Source: Gnetum montanum
Taxonomy: Eukaryota > Streptophyta > Gnetopsida > Gnetales > Gnetaceae
Length of the DNA stretch: 53,142 nt
Direction: 5' to 3'
Assembly: GCA_015680685.1 (NCBI GenBank)
Contig: MNCI01003714.1
Location: 50,997 to 104,138, forward strand
Part shown: positions 34,401-44,787 of the stretch, piece after piece
Layout of the letters: the number at the start of each line of letters is the position of its first letter
How positions within the stretch are numbered: the stretch's first letter is position 1
Made by a program: the position numbers and the translations under genes
Notes under the pieces: model-generated
The model's input: only the letters and a program-made list of their open reading frames with translations
The model's database searches: none
Told to the model about the DNA's origin: nothing

Positions 34401-35860
34401 TTGGAAAGCCAGAAAAGCTATGAACATGATGAGATGCTTGAAGAGGATTTATATTATGCACAAAATTGGAGTTTTATGTTGGAGAATGAAGTTTTATTGG
34501 AGAAATGCCATTAAGGAGAGCATAGTTGGATGCCATCGATAGGGCCCATAAAGAATTTGATCGTGAAAATGCCTAAGGATAAGGAACTTAACTAACCTAG
34601 CCAAGAGATATGCAAGTGGGTCTTTCCCATAGTAGCCTCATGGAAGTTTTGCCCTTGCATATCCTCAAACTAAGGAGTCAGTGGGCCCCATGGTTGATTA
34701 ATGGTTGTAGAATGTTAAGGACCTAATCTAGAAGAATCTACTTAAGAAATTTAACGTATCAAACTAAGACATTGAATAAGACATGAAAAACTAGCAATGA
34801 GGTAAATGGCAGAAAGCATTGATGGATGAGAGAGAAAGTTGAATGGAGTTCTATCTCATGCTCACATGAAGTCCCTTATGGATTTTGTGGTTAAATGATC
34901 CAATAAAGTCCATCCTTAGTCCAAATCAGAACCAACCACTTCCAATGAGTTCACATTGATACTCTAAGACTAGTCCACCCCCTTGAAACACAAGAATGCT
35001 CCCATAGACCAATCATCATTCCTAAAAGAGAAGAAAAGAGAAGTAGGAAGTGAGAGAGGGTTGTAGTTAGAGGGGACCCTCAGGCATGGGTAACATGTCT
35101 TTCTAGTCCCATAACCAGTGCTTGTAGCCCATTATTTTGTCTAAGGGATATGCTTTAAATTTCTATCATTTTTTTGACTTTTATGTTTTTATGGAGTTTT
35201 TGATGGGAACCACTCCATGTAATGACGTTTAACTTTTTATTATTGATTGATATTAGAATGGTAATAAAACCATGAAAAACACTCATGCACTCAAGAGAGT
35301 AGAAAAGTAAAAAGAGCACTGAGTCCCCTTGAAGTCACACCCTTATCAATCCATTTAATTTTTTCCAAGTTTGAAAACTACTAAGATCACATGTTCATTA
35401 AAGTTTTATTAAGGAAATAGACCTCATATTTCCAAAACAAGAAACACTAGAGTGTTGTGGGTGGGTGGATGATGTGGACTCAATGCTTATTCCATGAAAA
35501 AGAAATCATGTCTTAGTTATCAATAATCAAAATTCTAAGATAGAATCCAAACATTAGCAATCAAATAACATTAAGTACAAACCACCATTAGCAAACAACT
35601 ATTGCATCATTGTGTCCTATTGGCGATAAAGAAGAGAAAAACAAAAATTAGAAAAACATAAGAAAAAATAAACCAAAATAAAGTAAAATATAAAAGAAAT
35701 TGTAAAATATCCAATAAAGATAAAATGCATTAATGATTGTGTAAAAAAATGATGTAAAATAGAAAAAATGTAAAAACAACAAAAAAGTGAAAAAACTGAG
35801 GAGCCACTTTGATTAATTAGTATGGATGGCCATCTCCCCCATGACTGAGTTCATGGCTGG
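34401..35860 (-). other. Noncoding 3' module of element E
   Basis: No gene. It has the family boxes: AGTCCCCTTGAAGTCACACC (complement of the GTGTGACATCAAGGGG box) near 35325, CATGGGTAACATGTCTTTCT near 35084, A-rich runs 35630-35790 (pyrimidine-rich in sense) and a purine tract complement CATCTCCCCCATGA at 35831-35844. It parallels 51000-52900 of element F. Confidence 0.65.
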
Positions 35861-36239
35861 GACAAGAACTACTAAGTGGACTATATGCTTCTATGCATGG
35901 TTTGAATAGCTTGGCATTCTCATTTGCGAGCCACTGGGTGTTCTTTAGCTTGGTGGCTCTTCTGCAAATCTAGTTTCACACACACTCTTGTTCCTTATAT
36001 TTGTTGTGGGTTGGTGTAGGAGTTAAGTTATACCTTGAACCTTTATCCCATAGTTATATCCTTTGTTATTACTAGTAATGCATGCAATGTTCTATCTCTC
36101 CTCAATGATAAGTTTATCTTTTACATTTTTTGTTGGAGTGGTGATAGTTGTTGGCCCTTGTGTAGGATTGGAGGATGTTGTTTATGCAAGGAAGGCTGTT
36201 TCACCAAATTTGTCTTATGCTAGTTTTGATGAGCTAGTA

Positions 36240-38305
36240 GATCTACATGTCTTATTCGCATGATTGGAAACCATCCTAAAGAAGGGACATTTCCTAGATT
36301 TTTGCAGAGATCTACTATCATGATCATTTCCATATATGCTCATAACACAAGTGGCATTCTTTTGTTGATGTTGTAGTGTCAAATCCTCTTCTGTTGTTGG
36401 CGATGACATATGATGGAGGGAAGTATGAGAATATTGAGGATATGATGAAGGGTAAGAGGCTTGAGGTGGTGATCTAATGGAAGATGTTAAGGATTGATAA
36501 TATTCAAGGGAGTGGTAGTAGTGATTTGAGGTAGAGGAAGTAGGTTGTTGAACATAATATCCGAATGAGTCTAGCTAGTAGTAAGGGTAGTGGTGGTTTG
36601 ATGATGATCTCCCCTATAGTTATGGGCTTTTCCATTGTGTTTGATAGTAGTTTTAAGGTTGATAAGAAGTCCCACTAGGATAGTATTGTTGGTTGTAGGG
36701 CTATTTATAATTACCTTGCAAGTAAGGTAATTTCCTAGGCATTTTCTTTTGTACAAACTTGGGGTTCAAAGCAAAAGCCCAATACTCATGCATATGTAAA
36801 ATAACTGGGTAATAGCTCTTTGGTTGATCATATAGGTAAATGTCACATCCATCATCCTCTTCTGTGGTTGAGTCTATAGCCTCTTCTTCTACAACTATGT
36901 CCCCTTTTTGTCGATAAGTGTTCCTAGCTATTTCTTGGTTCTTTTTTCTCTTATTTTGATCACTTGATTCTTATTGCATTACTCTTTCCTCTATGATTTT
37001 TACATAAGTTGTAACTTTGTCATTCATCAAGTTCCACATCTTATCTAGTCTTACTTCAAGCTCATCATTAGACTTTTGTATTGACAAGGTTTGTTGTAAA
37101 ATCACCTCATCGAGAGCTTCCTCTTTTTCCTCATCATAGATATGAATCCTCTTCTTTTAAAGAGTTGGATCCTAGTTATATTCCTTTACATTTTCTTGTT
37201 TACATATCTCTCCTTCTTCTTTTGCCACCTACTTGATTAGTCTATGTATTTGATGGGCTTTCAGTTTGTATAACCGACCTTGGACATAAATCCTAAGGGA
37301 ATCCCTCGTTTGATTATGAAGCCCATCTATGATGTGGAAAAGTTTCTCTTTTTGAGAGAAATCATGTCCGAGACATCTATGTAGTAGAGAATAGTATCTA
37401 TCCAAGGTTACATCCAAGAGTTCATGATTTTCTTGCTTCCATCCTTGGATTTGTTTTCTTAGGTTGGACACTTTGGCATAGGTTTGGTATTTGTTGTTGA
37501 AGAGTTCTAGCATTGTGAACCACCGATCGATTGAATCTGGTTTCAGTGATTTATACCAACTTTCAGCTTCATTTACTAGTATCCTAGGAAAGAGGTTAAG
37601 CTTTTGCCACTTGTGTTCAATGTTTTACAAGGCACAAGCATCATGGAAGGCTTGTAAGTGATGTTGTGGATCAGAATTATAGCCTTCCCTAAATTTAGGA
37701 ATGTTTTCCATATCAAGCTATTTGACTTGGTTGTTTCCTTAATGCCTTTGGGGTGTTTGAACTACCTCCCTAATCTATGTCAAACCCTTAGTAGCCAACA
37801 AGGGTTCATCTTCATCAGATGTGTTGTGGTGAGAATTTGTATTTGTATTTATCTGAATTTGATGACTTTGCCTATGCTCACTTTGATGTATTTGATCTTG
37901 CCCTTGGGTTCTATTTCTATCATCATCTTGACCCCTTAGTGGAGCTCTATCTCTATACCTATGTTCATCTTTGTTAGAACTAGATGTTGAAGAGGAAGAG
38001 AAAGATGATAAACTAGGAGAATCACCATAGCTCCTATAGTTCTTCCAATGGTCCCTTAATGTATCTTTTCTAAATTTAGAGGAGGTTTTAGGCCTTGAGG
38101 CCCTCATTCTAGGACTTCCTCCATCTCCTCTAGGATTATTTGTACTAGTTGAACATGGTCCTTACGTGTAGAAAGGGTGAAAATGAGCATATGAAACCCC
38201 TGCATGAGGTTGTTCTCTCCAACTTTCTTCAATATAGAACTTATCATTTCTCCTATGAGTGTCCTCATCATATGATGCATTATTAGTCCTATATGAAGGA
38301 GACAT
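36240..38305 (-). pseudogene. gag of element E
   Basis: ATG at 38305 (MSPSYRTNNASYDEDTH). A Ser/Arg/His-rich charged N-terminus (38107-37775) ends in DEDEPLLATKGL, then the capsid core SWYKSLKPDS and DRYYSLLHRCLGHDF (37513-37229), a helical spacer, a knuckle remnant CDIYLYDQPK near 36830 in which all but the first zinc ligand are gone, and a Tyr/His/Gln-rich tail to about 36240. Stops and frame changes throughout. Closest in this window to the gag of D. Confidence 0.82.
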
Positions 38306-38431
38306 TCTTTTAGTTAATATTGAGTGTGTCTTAAAATACAAATATTTCCAAAAAATAAATCGTTAATATTGTTATAGTGATCATTTAATGATTTCATTAT
38401 TGTCCTAGATAGTGCACGTACCTAAGTAAAA

Positions 38432-38449
38432 TCCTTGCAATGGTGCCAA
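38432..38449 (-). promoter_or_regulatory. Primer-binding site of element E (Asp-tRNA-like)
   Basis: The minus strand reads TTGGCACCATTGCAAGGA directly inside the LTR end, a diverged form of TTGGCGCCGTTGCCGGGGA. Confidence 0.6.
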
Positions 38450-38463
38450 TGATGAGCAATGAG
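38450..38463 (-). repeat. First 14 bp (plus coordinates) of element E 5' LTR, cut by L
   Basis: TGATGAGCAATGAG next to the PBS. The LTR continues after solo LTR L at 39317 (TATACCCTACACCCAAGC), which matches the LTR terminus of B and F. Confidence 0.68.
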
Positions 38464-39316
38464 TGATGGGACACAATATTGCATGGGCCACGATATCGCG
38501 GTCCGCTGCCAGTTCTATAAATAAGAGGCAACTCTCCCTTGTTTCTCATCCTAGGCTTAGACCATAGCGAAACTCTGGCAGTTTGATCCCTCTAGAGATA
38601 GAATATTTTCCATGTGCCCGCAGTAGGAACTCCAAAGTGAACATATCTTTATTCGAGCAAATATTGTACCTGAACACATGTTTGTGTACGGCAATAAAGA
38701 CAAACTTTTTGGATAAACCTTGCAGTGCATGGAATAGGCTAAATAGGATTTTATTTATTGTTTATCATTTAAATGCTTTCTTAGTTCATTAAATCTCTCT
38801 CAACTCTTCTCTCCTAGTTAAGTGCCTCAGTACGATTGCTTTAAGCACGTGCGTTATGCTTGGTGATCCCAGCAACGATTAGCATTTGGTAACCAAGGTT
38901 GCATTGGTTCAGGGTGTAAACGATAACTGGAAATGGATGTTGACGCTAGGTTAATTCAGACTTAGTTAGTTAGTTAAAGTTAGTAATTAGTGTNGTAAAC
39001 GATAACTGGGAATGGATGTTGACGCTAGGTTAATTCAGACTTAGTTAGTTAGTTAAAGTTAGTAATTAGTGTTTTCACCCTTCACCTTATCAGCATAGGA
39101 GATAAAACCGAAAAGACATAAAAATCATATACCTCAAACTTACCTAACCATACAATCGTGAAAACTACAAGTAAGTCTGGGAAGACAACGAATAATTAAC
39201 CTTAAGTGTTCCATGAGACGTGTAGGCACTTAGTCTGCGGAGTTTGACCAAATCACGCATGCTACGCTCATATTCGTATAGTTGAGTGTAGGGGTACCTC
39301 ACCACTCATCAATGAG
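38459..39316 (+). mobile_element. Solo LTR L with perfect ATGAG target-site duplication
   Basis: LTR 38464-39311 (TGATGGGA...ACTCATCA) flanked by ATGAG at 38459-38463 and 39312-39316. Plus orientation; TATA box CTATAAATAA near 38516-38525. One GATATCGCG core and one AATATTGC lie upstream. A 78-bp duplication (38916-38993 and 38995-39072, one mismatch) around the N at 38994 is probably an unmerged contig overlap, so the true length is near 769. Confidence 0.92.
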
Positions 39317-39830
39317 TATACCCTACACCCAAGCATATGAATAACTAGCATTCACTCAGTGATTTGGTCAAATTCCATAGACTTTATGTTTTTAAGTACA
39401 CTAGTTCTAGAAGGTGAATCTAACTCTTGCAATCATTAGATTCACACCAATAAAAATCAGAGCACTTTACTAACACATTGAATCTTTAGGATTTAAAAAA
39501 AAAAGAAATAAAATTTCTAAGGATGCCAAAAACCACCTAGAGACAATACAACTGTATACCCTAATAACCAACCTCTAAATTTTCCCTACATTTTTAACTC
39601 CAACTTCTCAGAACATGAGGCTAGACTTACATCAACAACTAATAAGAAAATGACTCAATATAATGGTGGGTTCATTACAGGGCCTACATACCTCCTAACT
39701 TCATTGACCTTAACATGTTGAGAAGATAGGACTTTTCTACCTTTCATAATTCTAGAGATTAGCTTCAATGATTCTTTTGTATGGGCATATTTTCATAAGT
39801 TATTGCTTCCAGAGAGGAGAGTCCTAAAAC
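39317..39830. other. Rest of element E LTR, then unrecognised sequence
   Basis: About the first 80 bp continues the LTR of E. The remainder shows no gene and ends at the single N at 39831, which may be a false join. Confidence 0.5.
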
Positions 39831-40140
39831 NGCCAGCGGTTACATTGGAGTTCCAATCTCAAAATTCTTAATCTCATGCTTTTCAATTATCTCCAGAGCA
39901 CTTCATAGCAAAGATGCCAAGCATCACCAAATGCAAAATGAAAGGTAAACGGCAAAACCTCAGAACCCAAGTTTGTACTATATGATATCAGAGCATTACA
40001 TATATTGCTTCAATAAAAGTCTAGAATAGTGTGTGTATTCAAATCACTGACAACTTGCTAACAGCTATAAAAAATAAGAATTTAGAGATCTGCACAAGAA
40101 ATCAATGCCAAACTAAAGCTTGTAGTGACCAGTTAAGTAC

Positions 40141-41058
40141 CTTAAGTGCTCTTTCAGCAAGCAACAAGAATCCCATGTTTCCCAAAATAAAGAACGTAAA
40201 CTGTAGACAGCATGTTAGATAAGACACTTTCCTTCCTGTAACAAAAGCACCCTCTGCCAATATGAGGCAAATACCATTCTTTTTTAATAAAAAATCTAAT
40301 AACATTTGTTTACATGCACTTACCAAAAGCATATTCCATTATGTCTCTGTATCTAATGAATCTCTTCCCTTCAAGTATGTGCAGCTTTGCTAGAAAACAA
40401 TTTGCCCAGAATGATAACACTGCCAGGATAATCATGCTTATAATACCCAGTGTCCATCCGATATTCTTTAAGACAAGATTTGAATAACTCTGCCCAGAAT
40501 GACAACACTGCCAGGATAATCATGCTTAATCATGCTTATAATACCCAGTGTCCATCCGGTATTCTTTAAGACAAGATTTGAAAAACTCAAGATGTAGCCA
40601 CAATTGAAACTCACGGCCAGGACTCCAAGCTGATACCAGGGATCTACAATGTGAAAATAAAAGGCAAGAACAAGTAATCATTGAAGCATCATACTCACTC
40701 CTATCTGAAAATCCTTTTGCGCTAGATGTTAACATTAAGATGTACTTTAAATAGCACATTCAAGTAACTGTCCCTTATGAAGAATACTACAAGAATGATT
40801 CAGGAAATAACCAGTCTCCCATACAGTTCAAATGCCTAAAAACCTTCCATGATAGCAGTTGAGTCATGGAGTTAACCAAATTTCCCAGGCCTTACAATAC
40901 TTACCATGCCCAATTCTGTGTGCAGATCTAACATGATCATACTCTCCATTTCTGCCTTCTTCTCTGTATGAATTTTTTGCTTCCAAAGAAGATACGGACT
41001 TGGCATTGGTCTCACAGCCATCCTCTGTATCACAAGCTCTAGGGCTTATTTCCATCAT
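40141..41058 (-). pseudogene. AAAP-family (proline-transporter-like) gene fragment, three exons
   Basis: Minus-strand cellular gene, likely an amino-acid permease of the Aa_trans (AAAP) family moving amino acids across membranes. Exon 1 41058-40905 (MMEISPRACDTEDGCE..., donor GTAAGTATT), exon 2 40643-40324 (acceptor CATTGTAG, donor GTAAGTGCA), exon 3 40235-40141 (acceptor TTACAG, donor GTACTT). The hydrophilic N-terminus leads to DPWYQLGVLAVSFNCGYILS and the first membrane helices, then FIRYRDIMEYAFG and LGNMGFLLLAERALK, the pattern of plant proline transporters. Exon 2 contains an 88-bp tandem duplication plus a 10-bp repeat (98 bp), which breaks the frame; without it the exons join in phase. 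The remaining ~two thirds of the protein is absent to the left. Confidence 0.75.
40403..40588. repeat. Tandem duplication in exon 2 of the transporter fragment
   Basis: TGCCCAGAATGA...ATTTGAATAACTC (from 40403) repeats from 40491 with period 88, and a 10-bp ATCATGCTTA repeat is added in the second copy near 40520-40540. Small differences between copies argue against simple assembly stutter. Confidence 0.8.
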
Positions 41059-42143
41059 GGGCTACACTATTCCCATATGCGGCACCTTGCTTTGAAATAA
41101 GGAAGCTGGTGGCCTTGCTAAATGCCAAAGTAGTGGTCCACCTATCATTTCCATTTCCATAATTGCAGCTGAAATCTTTAGCCTTCACTGAACTCAATTT
41201 TATTAGCAGTTAGCCCTGAATTCTGATTTGCAAGCCAGCGGAAAGCATGGCTCTCAATCTGTGAACAGAACCATAGGTAATGAAAGCAGAGGCCATAAAT
41301 TATTTATCCAGCGTGAAGTGTAATGTTAAGGGTTTTCAAATGATCCGTAGCATTGCTGGCTGGAAACTCATGGGTGAATTATTAGGAATATAATGCTAAG
41401 GATTGGTATATCTAACGTTATAAGTGACGTTAATGAAAACAAAAACAATTATAAATAGAAACTTGACGTGTTAGAATAGAAAATTGAGATGGGACATTGA
41501 CGTGCAAGGGCATTATGTTTTAGATTTTTCATTTAACTTTCAAAGGAAAAAAAAAGGTTTTGAAAGTTTTCAAATACGAAGTTTCCAAAATACAAATTTC
41601 AGAATCTGAATGCAGTGGAGAGAGAATCGGGACGGCCATAAAAAAAAATCCACAATGCATGCATCATGATGGGCAAAGATGTAAATGACTTTTTATCCTC
41701 CAAGAAAATTGGTCGGTCAATGCCATGGCATCCCTTATTATGCACGGTTACCTGATGGGGTTATGTTATTGCCAAAGGAAACTCAAAATAATTTGCACGT
41801 ACAAGAATTTGATTGAAACTGTTGTTTTGTTTTTTGTTTTTTCAAGGGATGAGGTGGAAATTATGTATTGCTTGGAAACGGTTGTTTTCAGTAACTGAGT
41901 GCAGTGCCAGCTTGCTCTGGGAAGTTTGATTCATCAGTTTTCTGTTTTTCCTTTCTTCAGTTCAACATCAGAAAACTCGAATAGCAGAATTGTTGGCATT
42001 TACTGTTCAGTTGCATAGCGCTTGACATGCGTTCGTCTCTTGTTTATTCTGGAATGGATTTCTTTCTTCTGGGCACAATTGGGGTTATATACGGTTCTGT
42101 TGGTGACTGTTTAAGGGAGATTACTGTGTTGTGAATGAAGGAT
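41059..42143. other. Upstream region of the transporter fragment
   Basis: Low-copy-looking sequence. Minus-strand 5' leader just above the ATG, with an acceptor-like TTCTGTTCACAG at about 41261-41272, suggests a 5' UTR intron. The right part (41930-42140) could be the start of a plus-strand transcript diverging from the same region, but no coding exon was identified. Confidence 0.45.
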
Positions 42144-42801
42144 CGGCTTGGTTGCAGTGTCTCTTGGTTTGGCCGGAAGTACATGAGTTTGATTTTGCTG
42201 TGCTATGTGTTTTTTTTTTTTTTTTTATTTTTAGTTTGGACAAAAAATTTATATAGGCTGTTAAATTCATACTTTGTATTCTGGTTCTTGGCAAATTCAG
42301 TGTATCCGGGCTTGGTTGCAGTGTCTCTTGGTTTGGCCGGAAGTACATGAGTTTGATTTTGCTGTGCTATGTGTTTTTTTTTTTTTTTTCATTTTAAGTT
42401 TGGACAAAAAATTTATATAGGCTGTTAAATTCATACTTTGTATTATGGTTCTTGGCAAATTCAGTGTATCGGCTTGGTTGCAGTGTCTCTTGGTTTGGCC
42501 GGAAGTACATGAGTTTGATTTTGCTGTGCTATGTGTTTTTTTTTTTTTCTTTTTCATTTTTAGTTTGGACAAAAAATTTATATAGGCTGTTAAATTCATA
42601 CTTTGTATTCTGGTTCTTGGCAAATTCAGTGTATCGGCTTGGTTGCAGTGTCTCTTGGTTTGGCGGGAAGTACATGAGTTTGATTTTGCTGTGCTATGTG
42701 TTTTTTTTTTTTTCTTTTTCATTTTTAGTTTGGACAAAAAATTTATTTAGGCTTTTAAATTCATACTTTGTATTCTGGTTCTTGGCAAATTCAGTGTATC
42801 C
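42144..42801 (+). repeat. Four tandem ~163-bp repeats with poly(T) tracts
   Basis: Unit starts at CGGCTTGGTTGCAGTG and ends CAAATTCAGTGTATC. Starts (CTTGGTTGCAG) are at 42147, 42311, 42473 and 42638, i.e. periods 164, 162 and 165. Each unit has a T tract of variable length after GCTATGTG. Copies are nearly identical, so the expansion is recent. The long frames on both strands here are by-products of the repeat. Confidence 0.93.
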
Positions 42802-43767
42802 CGGTTGATTGAGCTGCAAATATAGAAATGGTTTGTCATTATTGTAACACATGCCTATGTTGTAGTAATTTGACTTGTGGTAATATATGATTTGTACATG
42901 TGATGTGATGCATGCAGGTGTGATGTTGGTGCCAAAATACATATATTATTAAGGCTTAAGCTAGCTTAGCATCATTCCTTGTTCTTTGTCTTTACGATGA
43001 TACATGTAGTGCTAGTTGCTTATGGTCGATCAACAAATGGAGATAGCATGAAGTGTGTGGATTGCTTGGTTGTGGGGCACCTTATAGAGAGTATGGGATT
43101 AAACTCAATTGTTATGCATTAGTGAGGCTTTTGTCTTAGACTTCATCTTAGGAGTGGGAGAGCTAGGTGTCTCTATGGTTAGTCCTCTAAAAGGCTAGTG
43201 GTTGCAAGTTGCAGATTGATGAATCCTAGCATCAATCGACATGCAAACATTTGTTAATAAGTACTTATGACAACGGATGCACATTTTATACTAACCAAAG
43301 ATATGTAGGTTGTGAATTATGTGTGCATTTTATGATAATTAAGTCTAGTGTTTATATTAAAGTACGTGTGGGTATTAGTGATGTAAAATATGTAGGTTTA
43401 TGTTGGTATTGATATATGATGTATTGATTTCTATCCATGCTTAGTGTGTTGTATTGCATTGATTGGTGCCATGCTTGATGTGTTTGTGTTGTGATATGTG
43501 ATACATTAGTATGACTAACCTTTAATGTAGGGTGGTCTTTATCCTCATTTCTCTCCTCTAGCTCACTACTTGTTCATCATTTGACAAGGGAAGTGTAAAG
43601 GTTTTCACTTAGTTTATACTGACTATTTTATGTAGGTGATAGAATCAAAGACACTGATGAGGGTTGGGGTTGATAGAGGGGATGAAGCTTGGATTCTTAG
43701 GTGTCTATGTACATTCATATGTATTTCAACTCATGAGATGCACATATTTGTATATGAATTTGGCAAG
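42802..43767. other. Flank between tandem repeats and element D
   Basis: T/G-rich on the plus strand, no coding sequence or RNA gene seen. It could be intronic or intergenic. Confidence 0.5.
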
Positions 43768-44650
43768 TGATAAATCCAAAAATTTTGAGTCAACGATATC
43801 ATAGTTATGATATTGTATCTATGATGTCGTAGATACATTATCCTATCTTAGCATTCATTATCGTATCAATGATATCGCAAGATGTGTGCCAGCCTATATA
43901 AATAACACTTAGGTACATGGATCTGCAATAGATTTGATAGCCTAGTAACCGAACTCTTTTAGTTTGTTTTCTTGAATTCATTACTTAGCAATGTGTGCCC
44001 GCAGTGTGATCTTTTGTAATTGAACGAAATCTTTATTTGAGTGTGATGTACTTGGATGCATTACATGCACGACAATAGAGATTGAGATTACTCTACATCA
44101 TTACAGCAACACTTAGTTTCATTTTTGTTTTCAATTAGTTTACTATTTTACTATTTTCATAGTTAATGTTTACCATACTCGTAATTTACTTTTAATGTCA
44201 TTAAGTAGAATGAGTATGACTGCTCTCGAGCATGTAAGTATAACTACTTGGTAACCTAGTAGTACTATCACTTGGTACATGTAGTAGTGTGGTACTTGGT
44301 AATCCCAGTAGTAATTGTATGAAGTCCAAGGTGTGATCAAAAGATCAGGACTAGCTACTCATCACATAGGCTAGTTTAGATTTGTTTTATTGTCACTTAT
44401 ATTTAGAAACCTTTACTTTCACTTCATGTTTACTAGGAGCCTAATGGCCAATACAACATCAATAACATATACCTCATCATGAGTTAAACCATACACATTG
44501 ATTTTACTAACTCACGTGGAAAGACAATGATTGCCAACATTAATCAATTACTAGTATAATCACATTGCCTTATTTGTGGAGTTTGACCAGGATTGCGCGT
44601 GAACACTTGTATCTTATATGGTTGGGCGTTGGACACTCCACCACTCATCA
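43768..44650 (+). repeat. 5' LTR of element D
   Basis: 883 bp, TGATAAAT...CCACTCATCA. U3 with GATATC cores (43796, 43871) and related GATATT/GATGTC words, TATA box CTATATAAATAA at about 43894-43904. The 3' end GTTGGGCGTTGG...CACTCATCA matches its relatives. Confidence 0.85.
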
Positions 44651-44669
44651 TTGGTGCCACTATCAGGGA
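44651..44669 (+). promoter_or_regulatory. Primer-binding site of element D (Asp-tRNA-like)
   Basis: TTGGTGCCACTATCAGGGA directly after the LTR, a diverged TTGGCGCCGTTGCCGGGGA. Confidence 0.68.
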
Positions 44670-44787
44670 TAAGTCAATGTTATACTAAGTAATTAATTTT
44701 CCAAAGTTTGTTGTATCAAAACCTAACTCTAATCTTCACAACCTTAATATAAAGCACACTTAACACAAACCATTAAAAAATGATAAC

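Larger units (their letters stand above)
33962..39395 (-). mobile_element. Element E: gag-type Athila-like element, minus strand, interrupted by solo LTR L
   Basis: Minus-strand order: 5' LTR start (38450 rightward, split by L), PBS, gag, noncoding block, 3' LTR remnant. It belongs with D by gag sequence and with A/B/F by LTR ends and noncoding boxes. No pol is visible. The outer limit of its 5' LTR is unclear beyond about 39395. Confidence 0.72.

Noticed and set aside
36035-36263. Cys-rich plus-strand frame (62-66 codons)
   Set aside because: Antisense to the gag tail of element E; shadow of the minus-strand reading.
42135-42808. Open frames on both strands of the ~163-bp repeats, including a Lys-rich one
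   Set aside because: They are produced by the tandem repeat and its poly(T)/poly(A) tracts and repeat the same sequence; no start context or homology.
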